A stretch of DNA of 54,307 nt from Gorillibacterium massiliense (GTDB taxonomy: Bacteria; Bacillota; Bacilli; Paenibacillales; NBRC-103111). A program made the translations under genes and the position numbers. The stretch is from NCBI RefSeq assembly GCF_000455485.1, contig NZ_CBQR020000072.1, positions 1 through 54,307 on the forward strand, given 5' to 3'. Position 1 is the first letter of the stretch, and each line of letters starts with the position of its first letter. The notes under the pieces are model-generated. The model did not search any database and was not told the DNA's origin. It was given only the letters and a program-made list of their open reading frames with translations. Positions 1 to 9,002 of this stretch are shown here, piece after piece.

Positions 1-74
1 ATGCCGTCCTTGCGCCCGGGATGCTCCAGCCGCCGGACAAGCTGATCGACGGGGAGAACGGGAAAAGATTTCAT
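1..74 (-). CDS. 5' end of a gene, possibly nucleoside hydrolase (partial)
   Basis: Only the first 24 codons lie in the window, beginning MKSFPVLPVDQLVRRLE on the minus strand. A ribosome binding site (GGAGG) sits 8 bases before the ATG. The gene follows the PfkB-like gene after 37 bases and is probably the next gene of the same operon. From memory, N-termini of this style occur in Paenibacillus inosine-uridine-preferring nucleoside hydrolases just before their Asp-rich ribose site, but the diagnostic aspartates would lie outside the window. The start is well supported; the function is a guess. Confidence 0.5.
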   Translation of the reverse strand, partial: MKSFPVLPVDQLVRRLEHPGRKDG

Positions 75-111
75 AGTGTATACCTCCAAATATCCAAATA
101 TAAGATTTCGT

Positions 112-675
112 TCAATGATCGTAGGCAACTTCATCATACCAAGGAAGATCGGCGAAGGCAGCCACCCGGCGGCAGAACCCTGCCGAAGCTTCCGGCGAGA
201 GTCCGTTCATGAGACAGAGGGCGAAAGCGCCTGTCCATGCTTCCAGATTTTCACCCTGCTTAAGAGGGATGACCGTCTGCGGAGTGCCTGTCCAAGTCGC
301 TTCCGGTTCGTGGATCAGGATTTCCGTGAAACCGCTGATCTGACGGACTGCCCCCTGGGTGCTTGTTTCCGTCTTCAAGCCAATGACTACTCGGGCTCCC
401 GCCTGAACGGCATATTCGCTCGCCAATGCCTGCAACGGACCGGGCAAGGTTCCGTCCATAAGCAGAAAATCGCCGGGAAACAGGCGGTGGTACAGCCTTT
501 GCAGCCGTTTTCGGGTAAGCTCGCCCTCCTCCCACATATCCCGGATAAAGACGTGATTTTCCTCCAGCCAGGAGGCTGTTTCGGCATCAAGCAACCCTAC
601 ATAATTGACATCCGCTTTCATTCGCGCAGCTGCTACAGCGAGGCGGGGGGCTTGCAGCACATAGATTCTCGACAT
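112..675 (-). CDS. Degenerate PfkB-like carbohydrate kinase family protein
   Basis: This is a 187-residue protein whose ATG directly follows the TAA of the upstream propeller gene, so the two are translationally coupled. Parts of the sequence follow the PfkB/ribokinase fold in order: an alanine-rich helix then ADVNYVGLLDAE near residues 20-33, a GDFLLMDGTLPGPLQALA strand-helix near 69-86, an ILIHEPEA strand near 119-126, and a C-terminal helix LSPEASAGFCRRVAAFA near 159-175. It is far shorter than a normal PfkB kinase (about 300 residues). The catalytic GAGD motif is missing: the matching stretch reads LEAWTGAFALCL. I infer a non-catalytic or regulatory sugar-binding remnant rather than an active kinase. 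It could also be unrelated and only resemble the fold. Confidence 0.55.
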   Translation of the reverse strand: MSRIYVLQAPRLAVAAARMKADVNYVGLLDAETASWLEENHVFIRDMWEEGELTRKRLQRLYHRLFPGDFLLMDGTLPGPLQALASEYAVQAGARVVIGLKTETSTQGAVRQISGFTEILIHEPEATWTGTPQTVIPLKQGENLEAWTGAFALCLMNGLSPEASAGFCRRVAAFADLPWYDEVAYDH

Positions 676-1746
676 TTACCATTCCTCCCGGCCAGAGAGC
701 CCGCTATCCGGCAGAAGCAGCTCCCGGTGATAGATGCGGTATGTCCAAAGGAAGTCCCGATCCTTCAGTTCGGAGACGGTCAATGCCATGGGCAATCTGC
801 AGGAATCCTGCAACCAGCCGTAAGCATTCTTGATGATGCCGGCATTATGGTTCCGCTCAAAGCCCGTATCTTCTGCTCCGAAATTATGAACGACGGTCCA
901 GCCCCCCTCATTGCGCTCAAAATCGCTGCGGGAAATGACGGCAAGTTGGGTATAGGGGGCGATGAAATCCGGTGACCGGGTTTTATCAAAAGGAGTGCCT
1001 TCCCGCGATAGATAGATGAGATCGCGTTCTCTATCCCAGGCGATGGTCGGATTAAAAGCAGCCTCCGCTTTGGAGCCGTCGCGGTTCATGAGACCGCCCT
1101 CATGCATCGCTACCTCCTCACCGATGATGGGGTGGTCCGCATCCGACAGATCCAGATCACGCCAGAAGGTGCGGCAGAGCTGCAAACGGCGCTCATATTC
1201 ATGCACGGTCTGGGAATACAGCATGCGGATTTTTCCTTTGCCGTCTAGAGAAAGCAGGGACGCCTGCCCATTCCCCCAGTGGAACACCTCGTCGTAGCCT
1301 ACGATAGGATTCCCCTCGTATTTCACGTAGGGGCCTTCAATGGATTTGGCGAAAGCGATGCCGATCTGGTTGTGGTAGCAGTGGTGGATGTCGCAGCCGA
1401 GATAGACCATCAGCCACGAGTAGTCTTCTCCCCGGTAATGGAATTCTCCACGGATCACATCTGGATCGCAGACGTGAATGCAGTCCCAACCGGTGCGCTC
1501 CGGCTGAAGCACGCGGAATTTATCCCCGAATGTCCACCTGCCGTCTTCCAACTTTCCTTTGCGGGCGTAAATATCATCAATGACTAGCCCCGGCCACGTA
1601 TTGGCGCAGTAAAAGATAACCATCGTTGTTTCATCCACACAAACGGGAGAGGGGCAATAGTTGTAAATGCCGTCCTCGTCGTCAAACAGCAGATAGGAAG
1701 GCGGTTCCTGCCGCATGTCCTGTGCCGTTTTCTTCTCTTTTTCCAT
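676..1746 (-). CDS. Cytoplasmic five-bladed beta-propeller glycosidase-like protein
   Basis: The 356-residue protein has no signal peptide, so it should act in the cytoplasm on imported substrate. It resembles the GH43/GH32-type five-bladed propeller group: short aromatic strands repeat, and acidic residues sit in conserved turns (SPVCVDE, HVCDPDVI, HNQIGIAFA). It shares the HVCDPxVI, HNQIGxAFA and TGFxRNHNxG motifs with the secreted protein encoded at 9146-10576, so the two are paralogues. The gene follows the LplC-type permease by 9 bases in a transporter operon, which suggests it processes the transported saccharide. Hydrolase activity is inferred from fold and context; I cannot place the catalytic triad with certainty. 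Confidence 0.65.
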   Translation of the reverse strand: MEKEKKTAQDMRQEPPSYLLFDDEDGIYNYCPSPVCVDETTMVIFYCANTWPGLVIDDIYARKGKLEDGRWTFGDKFRVLQPERTGWDCIHVCDPDVIRGEFHYRGEDYSWLMVYLGCDIHHCYHNQIGIAFAKSIEGPYVKYEGNPIVGYDEVFHWGNGQASLLSLDGKGKIRMLYSQTVHEYERRLQLCRTFWRDLDLSDADHPIIGEEVAMHEGGLMNRDGSKAEAAFNPTIAWDRERDLIYLSREGTPFDKTRSPDFIAPYTQLAVISRSDFERNEGGWTVVHNFGAEDTGFERNHNAGIIKNAYGWLQDSCRLPMALTVSELKDRDFLWTYRIYHRELLLPDSGLSGREEW

Positions 1747-1755
1747 CGCCTGTCA

Positions 1756-2628
1756 TCATCCTTTCAGGGAACCGACCATGAAGCCGGTGACGAAAAATCG
1801 CTGGAGAAACGGATAAACCACCAAAATGGGAATGGTGCTGATCACGATGGCGGCCATCCGGATGGTTTGCACGCTGATCTTCTTTTGCACCTGCGGCGGA
1901 ACGTATTGGCTGTTGGAAATGACGTCGGCTTCCCGGATCATTTTCATCAGGAACAGTTGCAGCGGCATCAGATTCTGCTTGGTGGTGAAGATCATCGCGT
2001 CGAAAAAGGAATTCCAATGCCCGACGGCGTTCCACAATGCAACCGTCGCCAGCACCGGAGCCGACAGCGGAATGAACAGGGAGACGAAGATGCGGAAGTC
2101 CCCCGCCCCGTCGACGGTAGCCGATTCGTGAATCTCCTCGGGAATCTCCCGGAAAAACGAATTGAAACTGATCATATTGAAGACGGAGAACATCGTCGGG
2201 ATGACGTACACCCAGAACGAGTTGATCAGGTGCAGGTTTTTCAAGACGAGAAAATAGGGAATCAACCCGCCGCCAAAGAACAGCGTGAACAGATGAATCC
2301 AATAATACGGCGAGCGGCCGATTAGATTGCGCCGGGACATGGCATAGGAGACCATAGCGGTAAATAACACGCTGGTTACCGTACCGACTACCGTACGCAG
2401 GATGCTGACCGTGAAGCCGTTGTACAGCCTGTCGTCCTCCAGCACGACGGAATAGTTGGCCAGGCTGAACGCCCTGGGGAAAAAGTAGATCCCGCCGCGC
2501 ATGTAGTCGTTGCCCTCATTGAAAGATCCGACAAGAACGAAGTAGAGCGGGTAGATGGTGATCAGGCAAAACAAGCCGAGCAGGGTATAGTTGACGACTG
2601 TGAACCAGTCCCATTTTTTGCGAGCCAT
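1756..2628 (-). CDS. Carbohydrate ABC transporter permease, LplC/YtcP type
   Basis: This 290-residue inner-membrane protein is one half of a CUT1-family permease pair. It begins with a transmembrane helix (YTLLGLFCLITIYPLYFVLVGSF) and has about six helices. The EAA cytoplasmic loop that contacts the ATPase is visible as ESATVDGAGDFRIFVSLFIPL near residues 188-208. As in the B. subtilis Lpl/Ytc relatives, no ATP-binding subunit is encoded nearby; these systems usually share a general ATPase such as MsmX. It lies 12 bases after the partner permease and has an AGGAGGGAATTC-type ribosome binding site. Confidence 0.9.
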   Translation of the reverse strand: MARKKWDWFTVVNYTLLGLFCLITIYPLYFVLVGSFNEGNDYMRGGIYFFPRAFSLANYSVVLEDDRLYNGFTVSILRTVVGTVTSVLFTAMVSYAMSRRNLIGRSPYYWIHLFTLFFGGGLIPYFLVLKNLHLINSFWVYVIPTMFSVFNMISFNSFFREIPEEIHESATVDGAGDFRIFVSLFIPLSAPVLATVALWNAVGHWNSFFDAMIFTTKQNLMPLQLFLMKMIREADVISNSQYVPPQVQKKISVQTIRMAAIVISTIPILVVYPFLQRFFVTGFMVGSLKG

Positions 2629-2640
2629 GTGAATTCCCTC

Positions 2641-3594
2641 CTAGAAGATGCCCCGTCCAGCCACCTTTTTGCTGACCAAATGGCCGCTGACGAGCAGGAC
2701 GAGAGCCACGACCGATTTGAACAAGCCGACGGCGGTGGTGTACGAATACCTCATCTGAGTGATGCCGATTTTGTAGACAAAGGTATCGATCACTTCGCTG
2801 CGCTCGAGATTGAGAGGCGTTTGGAAAACCCACAGCTGATCGAAGGACGAGTTGAGCAGATTGCTGACGGACAGCAGGAAAAAGACGATGATCGTTCCTG
2901 CTATCGAGGGGAGCGTGATGTGCCAGATGCGTCGGAACCGGCCTGCCCCGTCGATCGTCGCAGCTTCGTACAAGGTTGGATCGATGGACGTGATGGCGGC
3001 CAGATAGATAATGGATCCCCATCCAAGCCCTTTGATAATGGACGTGATGATAATAATCGGCCAAAAGGCACCCGGTTCCCCCAGCAGCGACACGGGCTCG
3101 GAGATGATCCCGAGTTTGAGCAGACCCGAGACGACGACACCGGTTTCCACGGACAGCATATTGATGACGATGCCGCCGAAGACGATCCAGGAAATGAAAT
3201 GCGGAAAATAACTGATGGACTGTACGATCTTTTTGAACCGTTTGTGCATGATCTCGTTGATGAGAATGGCAAACAGGATGGGTGCCGGGAAATTGATGGC
3301 AAGCTGCAGCAGGTTCAAGCCGACGGTATTGAGCAGGATATCCCGGAATTGGTAATCGTTCATGAATTCCCGGAAGTATTGAAAACCGACCCAAGGAGCT
3401 TCTGTGAGACTCCTCATCAGGTTGACGGAATAATCGGCTTTCTTGAAGGCGATGACGATGCCGAACATGGGCGCATAGTTGAAAATGAGTACGAAAACGA
3501 CGCCCAGAAGCGCCATCACCTGAATTTGCCACTGTTTGAGAAAGCGGAGAAACAGGCTCGTGCGGGATTTGGCGATCGGGTTTGGCGAAAGCAT
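2641..3594 (-). CDS. Carbohydrate ABC transporter permease, LplB/YteP type
   Basis: The 317-residue integral membrane protein is the partner of the downstream LplC-type permease. The N-terminus has the LplB-type pattern of a short basic stretch, a long hydrophobic helix (IQVMALLGVVFVLIFNYAPM) and the GIVIAFKKADYS loop. The EAA motif YEAATIDGAGRFRRIWHITL lies near residues 210-230. It follows the binding-protein gene by 78 bases that contain a strong hairpin, which would let the binding protein be made in excess over the permeases. Confidence 0.9.
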   Translation of the reverse strand: MLSPNPIAKSRTSLFLRFLKQWQIQVMALLGVVFVLIFNYAPMFGIVIAFKKADYSVNLMRSLTEAPWVGFQYFREFMNDYQFRDILLNTVGLNLLQLAINFPAPILFAILINEIMHKRFKKIVQSISYFPHFISWIVFGGIVINMLSVETGVVVSGLLKLGIISEPVSLLGEPGAFWPIIIITSIIKGLGWGSIIYLAAITSIDPTLYEAATIDGAGRFRRIWHITLPSIAGTIIVFFLLSVSNLLNSSFDQLWVFQTPLNLERSEVIDTFVYKIGITQMRYSYTTAVGLFKSVVALVLLVSGHLVSKKVAGRGIF

Positions 3595-3622
3595 GGGCCG
3601 GACCCCTTTCCTTTGGATAAAG

Positions 3623-3653
3623 CTCGCGCCGGCATCAGGAACGCCGGCGCGAG
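3623..3653 (-). other. Intra-operon hairpin between binding protein and permease genes
   Basis: Two perfect 11-base arms (CTCGCGCCGGC and its complement) surround a 9-base loop. No T run follows in the direction of transcription, so this is not a classical terminator. Its place just after the solute-binding protein gene fits an mRNA-stabilising or partial attenuation element that raises binding-protein output. Confidence 0.6.
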
Positions 3654-3672
3654 GTCGGGACTATAACGAATG

Positions 3673-5373
3673 TTATTTGCGGAACGGAGGCCAGGAGCGG
3701 TCGATGCCGAGAGCTTCCTTGGCGCCCTGGAACAATTCGTTGTTGTAAGTGTCGAGATCGGCTCTACCCATGGCGTCCATTTTGGAGAGGACATCTTCAT
3801 AGATGGAGCGGGCTTTCGCTTCGGATTCCGCCATAATGATGCGCGGCAGTTCCTTACCCCAGAACAGGGACAGGCGGTTGCTCGTCTCGAGCATTTTGTC
3901 GCGGTCGGGATGATCCGGGTTAGGTTTACCGCCCACAGCGCTCGTATCGTAGCTGTATTCCAGAAGAGGTTTCTTCATGGTTTTCTCGGCGAGATACTGA
4001 TCCACCGGCTTTTCGGGCTGCGGGAACAAATCTTTGACAGAATACCAGTCCATCAGCAGGTTGAAGCCCATTCCCCATTTTTTCTCGGAGCCGTCGCCTT
4101 TGGCCAAGGCGTCTTCATACTCCTTCGTCCATTTGATGGTGCCGTCTTCGTTGTAGGTGTAGGTTTCGTTTTCCCAACCGAAGTGGACCATGTGCTGGCC
4201 TTCTTTGCTGTTCAGGAATTCCAGCAGCTTGGCGATTCGTTCTTGGGCTTTGGAATTTTTCCCTACCATTGTGACGAGCCAGCCAAAGCCGCGGATGTCG
4301 GTAAGGACCGGATCGTCGCCTTCATAGTTGCGGAGGGCGAAGGCTTCGTATTGGGCTTTGTCATCCATGTTGTAGAGCGTCCGCATTTGCTCGGTGAAAT
4401 CCTGAGGAGCCGTCAAGGAAGCGAATACGCGTCCGCTGGCGATTTTCTCGTTGATCTGGTCGCGCTTGTCGGTGAAGTTGTCTTTGGAAATCAACCCGCG
4501 CCGGTAAGCGTCGTTCAGGAATTTCAGCACTTCCCAATATTTTTCCGAGTAGGTGCGATTCAGCAGCTTGCCGCTTTCATCCTCGTACGGGACAGCGAAG
4601 TATTCGTTCAGCCAGTTTACGGAGCTGTTGCCATTGGAGGTGAATTCATACAGTTGAAGCGGAATGAGCGACTTGCCGTCGTAGGTTTTGACTTCTTTCT
4701 TTACGCGCTCCAGAACATCCAGGAACTTGTCTGCGGTAGAGATGTCCGGACGGCCAAGCTGCTCGTAAATGTCTTTGCGCAGGGTGAAGGCGCTGTTCGG
4801 TTCCAGCTTCTCTCCCGGCTTCATCGCATAGCTGGAGTAAGCATAGTTGGGAAGGGCGTATGTCTTGCCGTCCGATTCCTTATACCAGTTGAAAATATCC
4901 TGATAAGGCTTGAAGTTCGGCACGTATTTATCGATCAGTTCGTTGATGGAAACCAGGTATCCGCCTTTGGCCAGCTTGGTTTTGTAATCCAGCCAAGATT
5001 CCACCGTCACGAGGTCGGGAACCTGGCCCGTAGCGATCATGGCGGACATTTGATCCGAGCCGTCTCCGGCTGGGGTGATGAAGTTGATGTTAAGTCCGAA
5101 GCGTTCCTTGATATATTCCGAGAACTTGTCCTTGCCGTAATTCCCCGGGTACTTCCACCAGGAAAGGTTGACGTACCAATCGATATTCATCACATCGTCA
5201 TAGCCTTTTTCTGCAGGGGCTCCCGTAGGGGACTGGGTACCCGTTCCAGTTGCGGATGTGGCCGCCGGAGCGGTTTCCTTGGCGTTATCTTTGCTTCCCG
5301 CGCATCCGGTGAGCACGACCGTCATCATCAGGACAAACGCGAGCAGGCTTGCTGACCATTTCTTCAATTTCAT
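3673..5373 (-). CDS. Extracellular sugar-binding lipoprotein, LplA/YtcQ family
   Basis: This 566-residue lipoprotein captures the sugar outside the cell and delivers it to the LplB/LplC-type permeases. The signal peptide MKLKKWSASLLAFVLMMT leads to a lipobox LTGC with the lipidated Cys at residue 24, followed by a Ser/Thr/Ala/Pro-rich linker. The large size fits the CUT1 solute-binding group with YtcQ and LplA, which bind oligosaccharides. I chose the ATG at 5373 because AAGGGAGG lies 7 bases upstream; a further ATG upstream would add ten residues ahead of the signal peptide and lacks a good binding site. A TACAAT -10-like box lies upstream on the minus strand (5427-5432). Confidence 0.88.
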   Translation of the reverse strand: MKLKKWSASLLAFVLMMTVVLTGCAGSKDNAKETAPAATSATGTGTQSPTGAPAEKGYDDVMNIDWYVNLSWWKYPGNYGKDKFSEYIKERFGLNINFITPAGDGSDQMSAMIATGQVPDLVTVESWLDYKTKLAKGGYLVSINELIDKYVPNFKPYQDIFNWYKESDGKTYALPNYAYSSYAMKPGEKLEPNSAFTLRKDIYEQLGRPDISTADKFLDVLERVKKEVKTYDGKSLIPLQLYEFTSNGNSSVNWLNEYFAVPYEDESGKLLNRTYSEKYWEVLKFLNDAYRRGLISKDNFTDKRDQINEKIASGRVFASLTAPQDFTEQMRTLYNMDDKAQYEAFALRNYEGDDPVLTDIRGFGWLVTMVGKNSKAQERIAKLLEFLNSKEGQHMVHFGWENETYTYNEDGTIKWTKEYEDALAKGDGSEKKWGMGFNLLMDWYSVKDLFPQPEKPVDQYLAEKTMKKPLLEYSYDTSAVGGKPNPDHPDRDKMLETSNRLSLFWGKELPRIIMAESEAKARSIYEDVLSKMDAMGRADLDTYNNELFQGAKEALGIDRSWPPFRK

Positions 5374-5467
5374 TCCTGAACCTCCCTTGTTCATTCCGTG
5401 CAATCGGTTAGGCCTACCGTGCTCTCATTGTAGAGCGGAAATCCCGCCGGTTTCTACTTCGATCTTT

Positions 5468-7153
5468 TTACCTGTCCGGCTCTCTTCCGTTTACATTCAA
5501 CCGATCGCGATACTCTTGGGGGGTGAGGCGGGTGGCTTTTTTGAAGAACCGGTAGAAATAATGGTCCGACAAAAAACCGATAGCTTGGGATACGTCCTGA
5601 ATCCGATATTCGGAGTTGGCCAGCAGCTCTTTGGCTTTGACGAGCTTGCGCTCCGTGATGGTTTCGGATAAGCCCTTACCAGCCTTCTGCTTGTAAAGAC
5701 GGGAGAGATAGGACGGGTTGTGCCCCATGGCAAGAGCCATGGTTTTCAGGGATAGATCGCCTCCCAAGTTGGCGTCTAGATAAGCGTGAATGCTTTGAAC
5801 GACCCGATTCTCTTCCTTTTCTTCCGCGTGAAGCTGCATCTGGAAAATGAAGTCCCCCAAGGCCCGGAGCTGCAACCGCTGCTTCTCCCAATCGGAGATC
5901 AGGTTTCCCGATTTAGCTGTCTGCACGATATCATCGATGGACTCGGGCAGATCGTCCGTGCGCAGCTTTTCCAAAGCGGCTAGCAAAATGGAGAACAGCG
6001 AGCTGGCGAGCTGCAGGCAGGTAAGGCCTTGGCCAGTTTTATGCGCCTTGTCGCCGATGCGGATGAGAAACTCCAGCTTGCGGGTAAACTCTTCACGGTC
6101 TTTATGGTCAAGACAGTAGCCGAGATGCTCGTAGTGCTTGAAAACTTCATGCTGCAAAAGCGGAGATTTGGCCGGTTCCCCGCCGTCCTTCGACTGTTCG
6201 GGCTCCATATACAGCTGCTGTTTCTTGACTGTGCCCTGTAACTGTTCCAGCAAGCGGTCCATTTCTTCGTCAAGGGTATGCCAATCGACGGGACCTCTGC
6301 CGATGGCGAAGGATAGCGGCAGGTGAAGAAGGTCGAGGCAGGAGGATTGAACGCACTCGAAGGTGCCGTACAGGAAGTGGGAGGTCATGGCCGCCATGCT
6401 GCGGTTGCGCAATTCCTCCAGCCAAGGTTCGGCCTTCGACTGGACGAGCCAGACGATTTTGGAGTGATCATAGACGAAGGAGTAATAGATGGAGGACATA
6501 GACAAATATTCGTTGGAGATATTTTGCACGGCATAGAGCAGCAGGGAGCGGGAGTAGTGGGAGTAGTCGGATGGCCACTCGTCCACTTTAGCCACCGCGG
6601 CAAACAGCGGCTTGTCCGCCGACAGGGGAATGGCCAACTGCTCCAACTGTTGGCTTAAAGAGGCCCGGGCTGTCTTGTCGCCGATCAGCAGGCTCTCCAC
6701 AAACTCCCGCTGCAGGGCGGGAAGCGCCTGGCGCACTTGCTTTCGAGCCTCTTCGATGACGTCTTGGGTTTCCCGTTCCTTGCGGGTAAGTTCGATGGCC
6801 TGATAGACGGCATCGATAATGACGTCGTCCGTCTCGGTTTTCAGGATGTAGTTCACCGAGCCGCCGCGAATGGCTTCTTGGGCATAGGAAAAATCATCAT
6901 ACCCGGACAGGAAGATCGCTTTGCAATGGGGCCATCTGGCCGCGATGATCTTCTGCAGCTCAAGACCGGTCATTCCCGGCATGCGGATGTCGGTGATGAC
7001 GATGTCCATGGAGGTCGCCATCAGAACGTTCAGAGCCTCCGCGGCAGAATAAACACCTTGAACGTCCAAGGTGGGGTGCTTATCAGAGCTGAACAGGTCG
7101 ACGAGACCGTCAACGACATATTCTTCGTTATCGATGATGAGCAATCGGTACAT
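5468..7153 (-). CDS. YesN-type response regulator with AraC DNA-binding domain
   Basis: The 561-residue cytoplasmic regulator has an N-terminal receiver domain with acidic residues near D8 and phospho-acceptor D55 in TDIRMPGM. A long middle section follows, then a C-terminal AraC-type double helix-turn-helix (roughly residues 455-555, ending in RLTPQEYRDRL). The usual Lys at the end of the receiver is seen in LKTETDD. It starts 11 bases after the kinase gene with a GGAGG site, so the pair forms one two-component system. Its likely targets are the flanking sugar transporter operon and the divergent secreted propeller gene. Confidence 0.9.
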   Translation of the reverse strand: MYRLLIIDNEEYVVDGLVDLFSSDKHPTLDVQGVYSAAEALNVLMATSMDIVITDIRMPGMTGLELQKIIAARWPHCKAIFLSGYDDFSYAQEAIRGGSVNYILKTETDDVIIDAVYQAIELTRKERETQDVIEEARKQVRQALPALQREFVESLLIGDKTARASLSQQLEQLAIPLSADKPLFAAVAKVDEWPSDYSHYSRSLLLYAVQNISNEYLSMSSIYYSFVYDHSKIVWLVQSKAEPWLEELRNRSMAAMTSHFLYGTFECVQSSCLDLLHLPLSFAIGRGPVDWHTLDEEMDRLLEQLQGTVKKQQLYMEPEQSKDGGEPAKSPLLQHEVFKHYEHLGYCLDHKDREEFTRKLEFLIRIGDKAHKTGQGLTCLQLASSLFSILLAALEKLRTDDLPESIDDIVQTAKSGNLISDWEKQRLQLRALGDFIFQMQLHAEEKEENRVVQSIHAYLDANLGGDLSLKTMALAMGHNPSYLSRLYKQKAGKGLSETITERKLVKAKELLANSEYRIQDVSQAIGFLSDHYFYRFFKKATRLTPQEYRDRLNVNGREPDR

Positions 7154-7164
7154 GTTGTTTCCTC

Positions 7165-8940
7165 CTAGTGGTCGTCTTCTGCGGCAATCGGCAGCCGGAT
7201 GGTGACATGGAGGCCGCCCAACTCGCTTCTGGAAAGGGACAAGCCCGACGTTTCGCCGAATTTCAATTGTAGGCGGCGGTGGATGTTGACCATCCCGGTG
7301 ACTTCGATATCACGCTTGCTGTCTTGGATCAGGTCTTCCGCTTCAGCCAGCTTCACGTCGGTCAGGCCGCCCCCATTGTCTTCAACGTGAATCAAGAGCC
7401 AATCGGATTGCTGCTCGGTCCATATCTTCAGGAAGCCTTTTTCCAAATGATCCTCCAGCCCGTACTCGAAGGCGTTTTCCACAATGGGTTGTAATATCAG
7501 CCTGGGCACGAGCAATCCTTCTGCGTCAGCGGGAAGGGGTTCGGTTTGAACGGACAAACGGCTGCCGAAACGCATTTGCTGAATGCCGGTGTAGGCTTCG
7601 ATATGGGCGAATTCTTCACTTAAGCGGACCTCATCGGATTTGTTCCGGGTAATGAAGCGGAAGAACTGGCCGAGATGCTGGGTCAGCTTCTTGGCGTTGT
7701 CCATATCGTCGAGCTGGATGATTCGGTTCAACAGGAAGAAGATGTTATAGAGAAAATGGGGATTGATCTGCGCCTGCAATTGCTTCAGTTCCGCCCGGTT
7801 CAGGCGAAGCTCCTGCTCGAAGGCGTCTTGAATCAACTGCTGCAGCCGTCCCGACATTTTGTTGAACTGTTGATACAGATAGCTGAACTCGTCCTTGCTC
7901 CCGGAGGAGAGATGAACGCCGAAATCTCCTTTTTCCAGACGTCGGAAAGCCCCGATCAGGCGGAACATCGGCTGGTGCACCATCTTGTAGATCCAGGCGG
8001 AGAAAACGAGAATCATGAGAAGTGAGGTGGCTGCGAGAATGATGTATAAGCGCTTATAAAAGCTGATCGGTCCAAGAAAGCTTTCCTCGGGCAAATATAC
8101 GACAAGGGATGCGTCCAATAGATTGGACGATTCATAGGCATACATATAGGCTTTCCCGTCGATCTGAAAGCGTCCGATTCCCCGAGACGGCGAGTCGGGA
8201 GAGAGATGATCCAGCTTAAGCCAGGCCAGCAGCTCGTTTAGCGGCATTCCGTCCCGGGGCAGAGTCCCCAGCGACCAGGCTCCCGCATGATCGACGATCA
8301 GCGCCTCACCACCGTTGTAGGTGGAGATTTCTTTCAGGGAGCGTTCCATATTCGACCGGGAGAGTTCGACCTCCAGCCAGAGCTTGGCCGGGGTTTCCGT
8401 CGCTCCGCCGGATGGGTAGCGTTCACCGAGAATGAGGCGGTCCCCTAGAGGCAGCAAGCGCTTTCCGGAATTATAGAGCCGGACCAGGGCCGATAGTTCA
8501 TCTTCCGGAAGCTGCTTATCCACCCGGTGATTGTGGACGGTCGTCCCGAGATCGGGGATGTAGAGCTTCAGTTCCTGGACGAACAAACTGGAATCCTTAA
8601 ATTGCTGCAGCCTGCGCTCGATATCTTGAATGGCGTAGACCTCATCGGCGTCCGAATAAATGTAATGAAACATCATCAAATCCTGCACTTGGTTGTCCAA
8701 TATATATTGCTGCTTCATTCGCAGCACCCGCTCCATCTCCAGCTCAAAGGTGCTTAGGTAGAAACGGGCGTTGGACCGGAGGGAGTTGGTGATTTCCTTG
8801 CGGACGGAGGATTCACCGGATTTGTTCATCAGCATGCTGATGATCAGAATCGGTAGAAGGGCAAGCAGAAAAGCCATCAGCAGCTTTTGGATCAAATTGA
8901 AGCCGGAGGCGGGCACCGGCCTGAACGGGAGCTTCTTCAT
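7165..8940 (-). CDS. YesM-type sensor histidine kinase
   Basis: This 591-residue membrane kinase has a first membrane helix near residues 19-37, an extracytoplasmic sensor region to about 295, a second helix near 298-318, and a HAMP-like linker. The His_kinase domain follows, with the phospho-accepting His in QINPHFLYN (about H395), and then a C-terminal HATPase domain with the N box IVENAFEYGLEDH and glycine box DNGGG. It is the first gene of the minus-strand locus, has an AAAGGAG binding site, and is coupled to the YesN-type regulator. The signal it senses is unknown; it is probably a sugar or polysaccharide product. Confidence 0.9.
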   Translation of the reverse strand: MKKLPFRPVPASGFNLIQKLLMAFLLALLPILIISMLMNKSGESSVRKEITNSLRSNARFYLSTFELEMERVLRMKQQYILDNQVQDLMMFHYIYSDADEVYAIQDIERRLQQFKDSSLFVQELKLYIPDLGTTVHNHRVDKQLPEDELSALVRLYNSGKRLLPLGDRLILGERYPSGGATETPAKLWLEVELSRSNMERSLKEISTYNGGEALIVDHAGAWSLGTLPRDGMPLNELLAWLKLDHLSPDSPSRGIGRFQIDGKAYMYAYESSNLLDASLVVYLPEESFLGPISFYKRLYIILAATSLLMILVFSAWIYKMVHQPMFRLIGAFRRLEKGDFGVHLSSGSKDEFSYLYQQFNKMSGRLQQLIQDAFEQELRLNRAELKQLQAQINPHFLYNIFFLLNRIIQLDDMDNAKKLTQHLGQFFRFITRNKSDEVRLSEEFAHIEAYTGIQQMRFGSRLSVQTEPLPADAEGLLVPRLILQPIVENAFEYGLEDHLEKGFLKIWTEQQSDWLLIHVEDNGGGLTDVKLAEAEDLIQDSKRDIEVTGMVNIHRRLQLKFGETSGLSLSRSELGGLHVTIRLPIAAEDDH

Positions 8941-9002
8941 ACGCTCGCTCCTTTCGGAAGGCTCATTCCTATTATCGCATGACCTGCTCTGAATTCCTCT
9001 CC

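Noticed and set aside
76-975. 299-codon plus-strand frame
   Set aside because: Antisense to the PfkB-like and propeller genes, which have coupling and motif support; the translated sequence shows no domain.
2516-3532. 338-codon minus-strand frame
   Set aside because: Overlaps both permease genes in another frame; its His/Arg-rich translation is typical of a shadow frame.
3670-5355. 561-codon open frame on the plus strand opposite the sugar-binding lipoprotein gene
   Set aside because: It lies entirely antisense to a well-supported lipoprotein gene with signal peptide and binding site, has no good ribosome binding site, and its composition is that expected from codon bias on the other strand.
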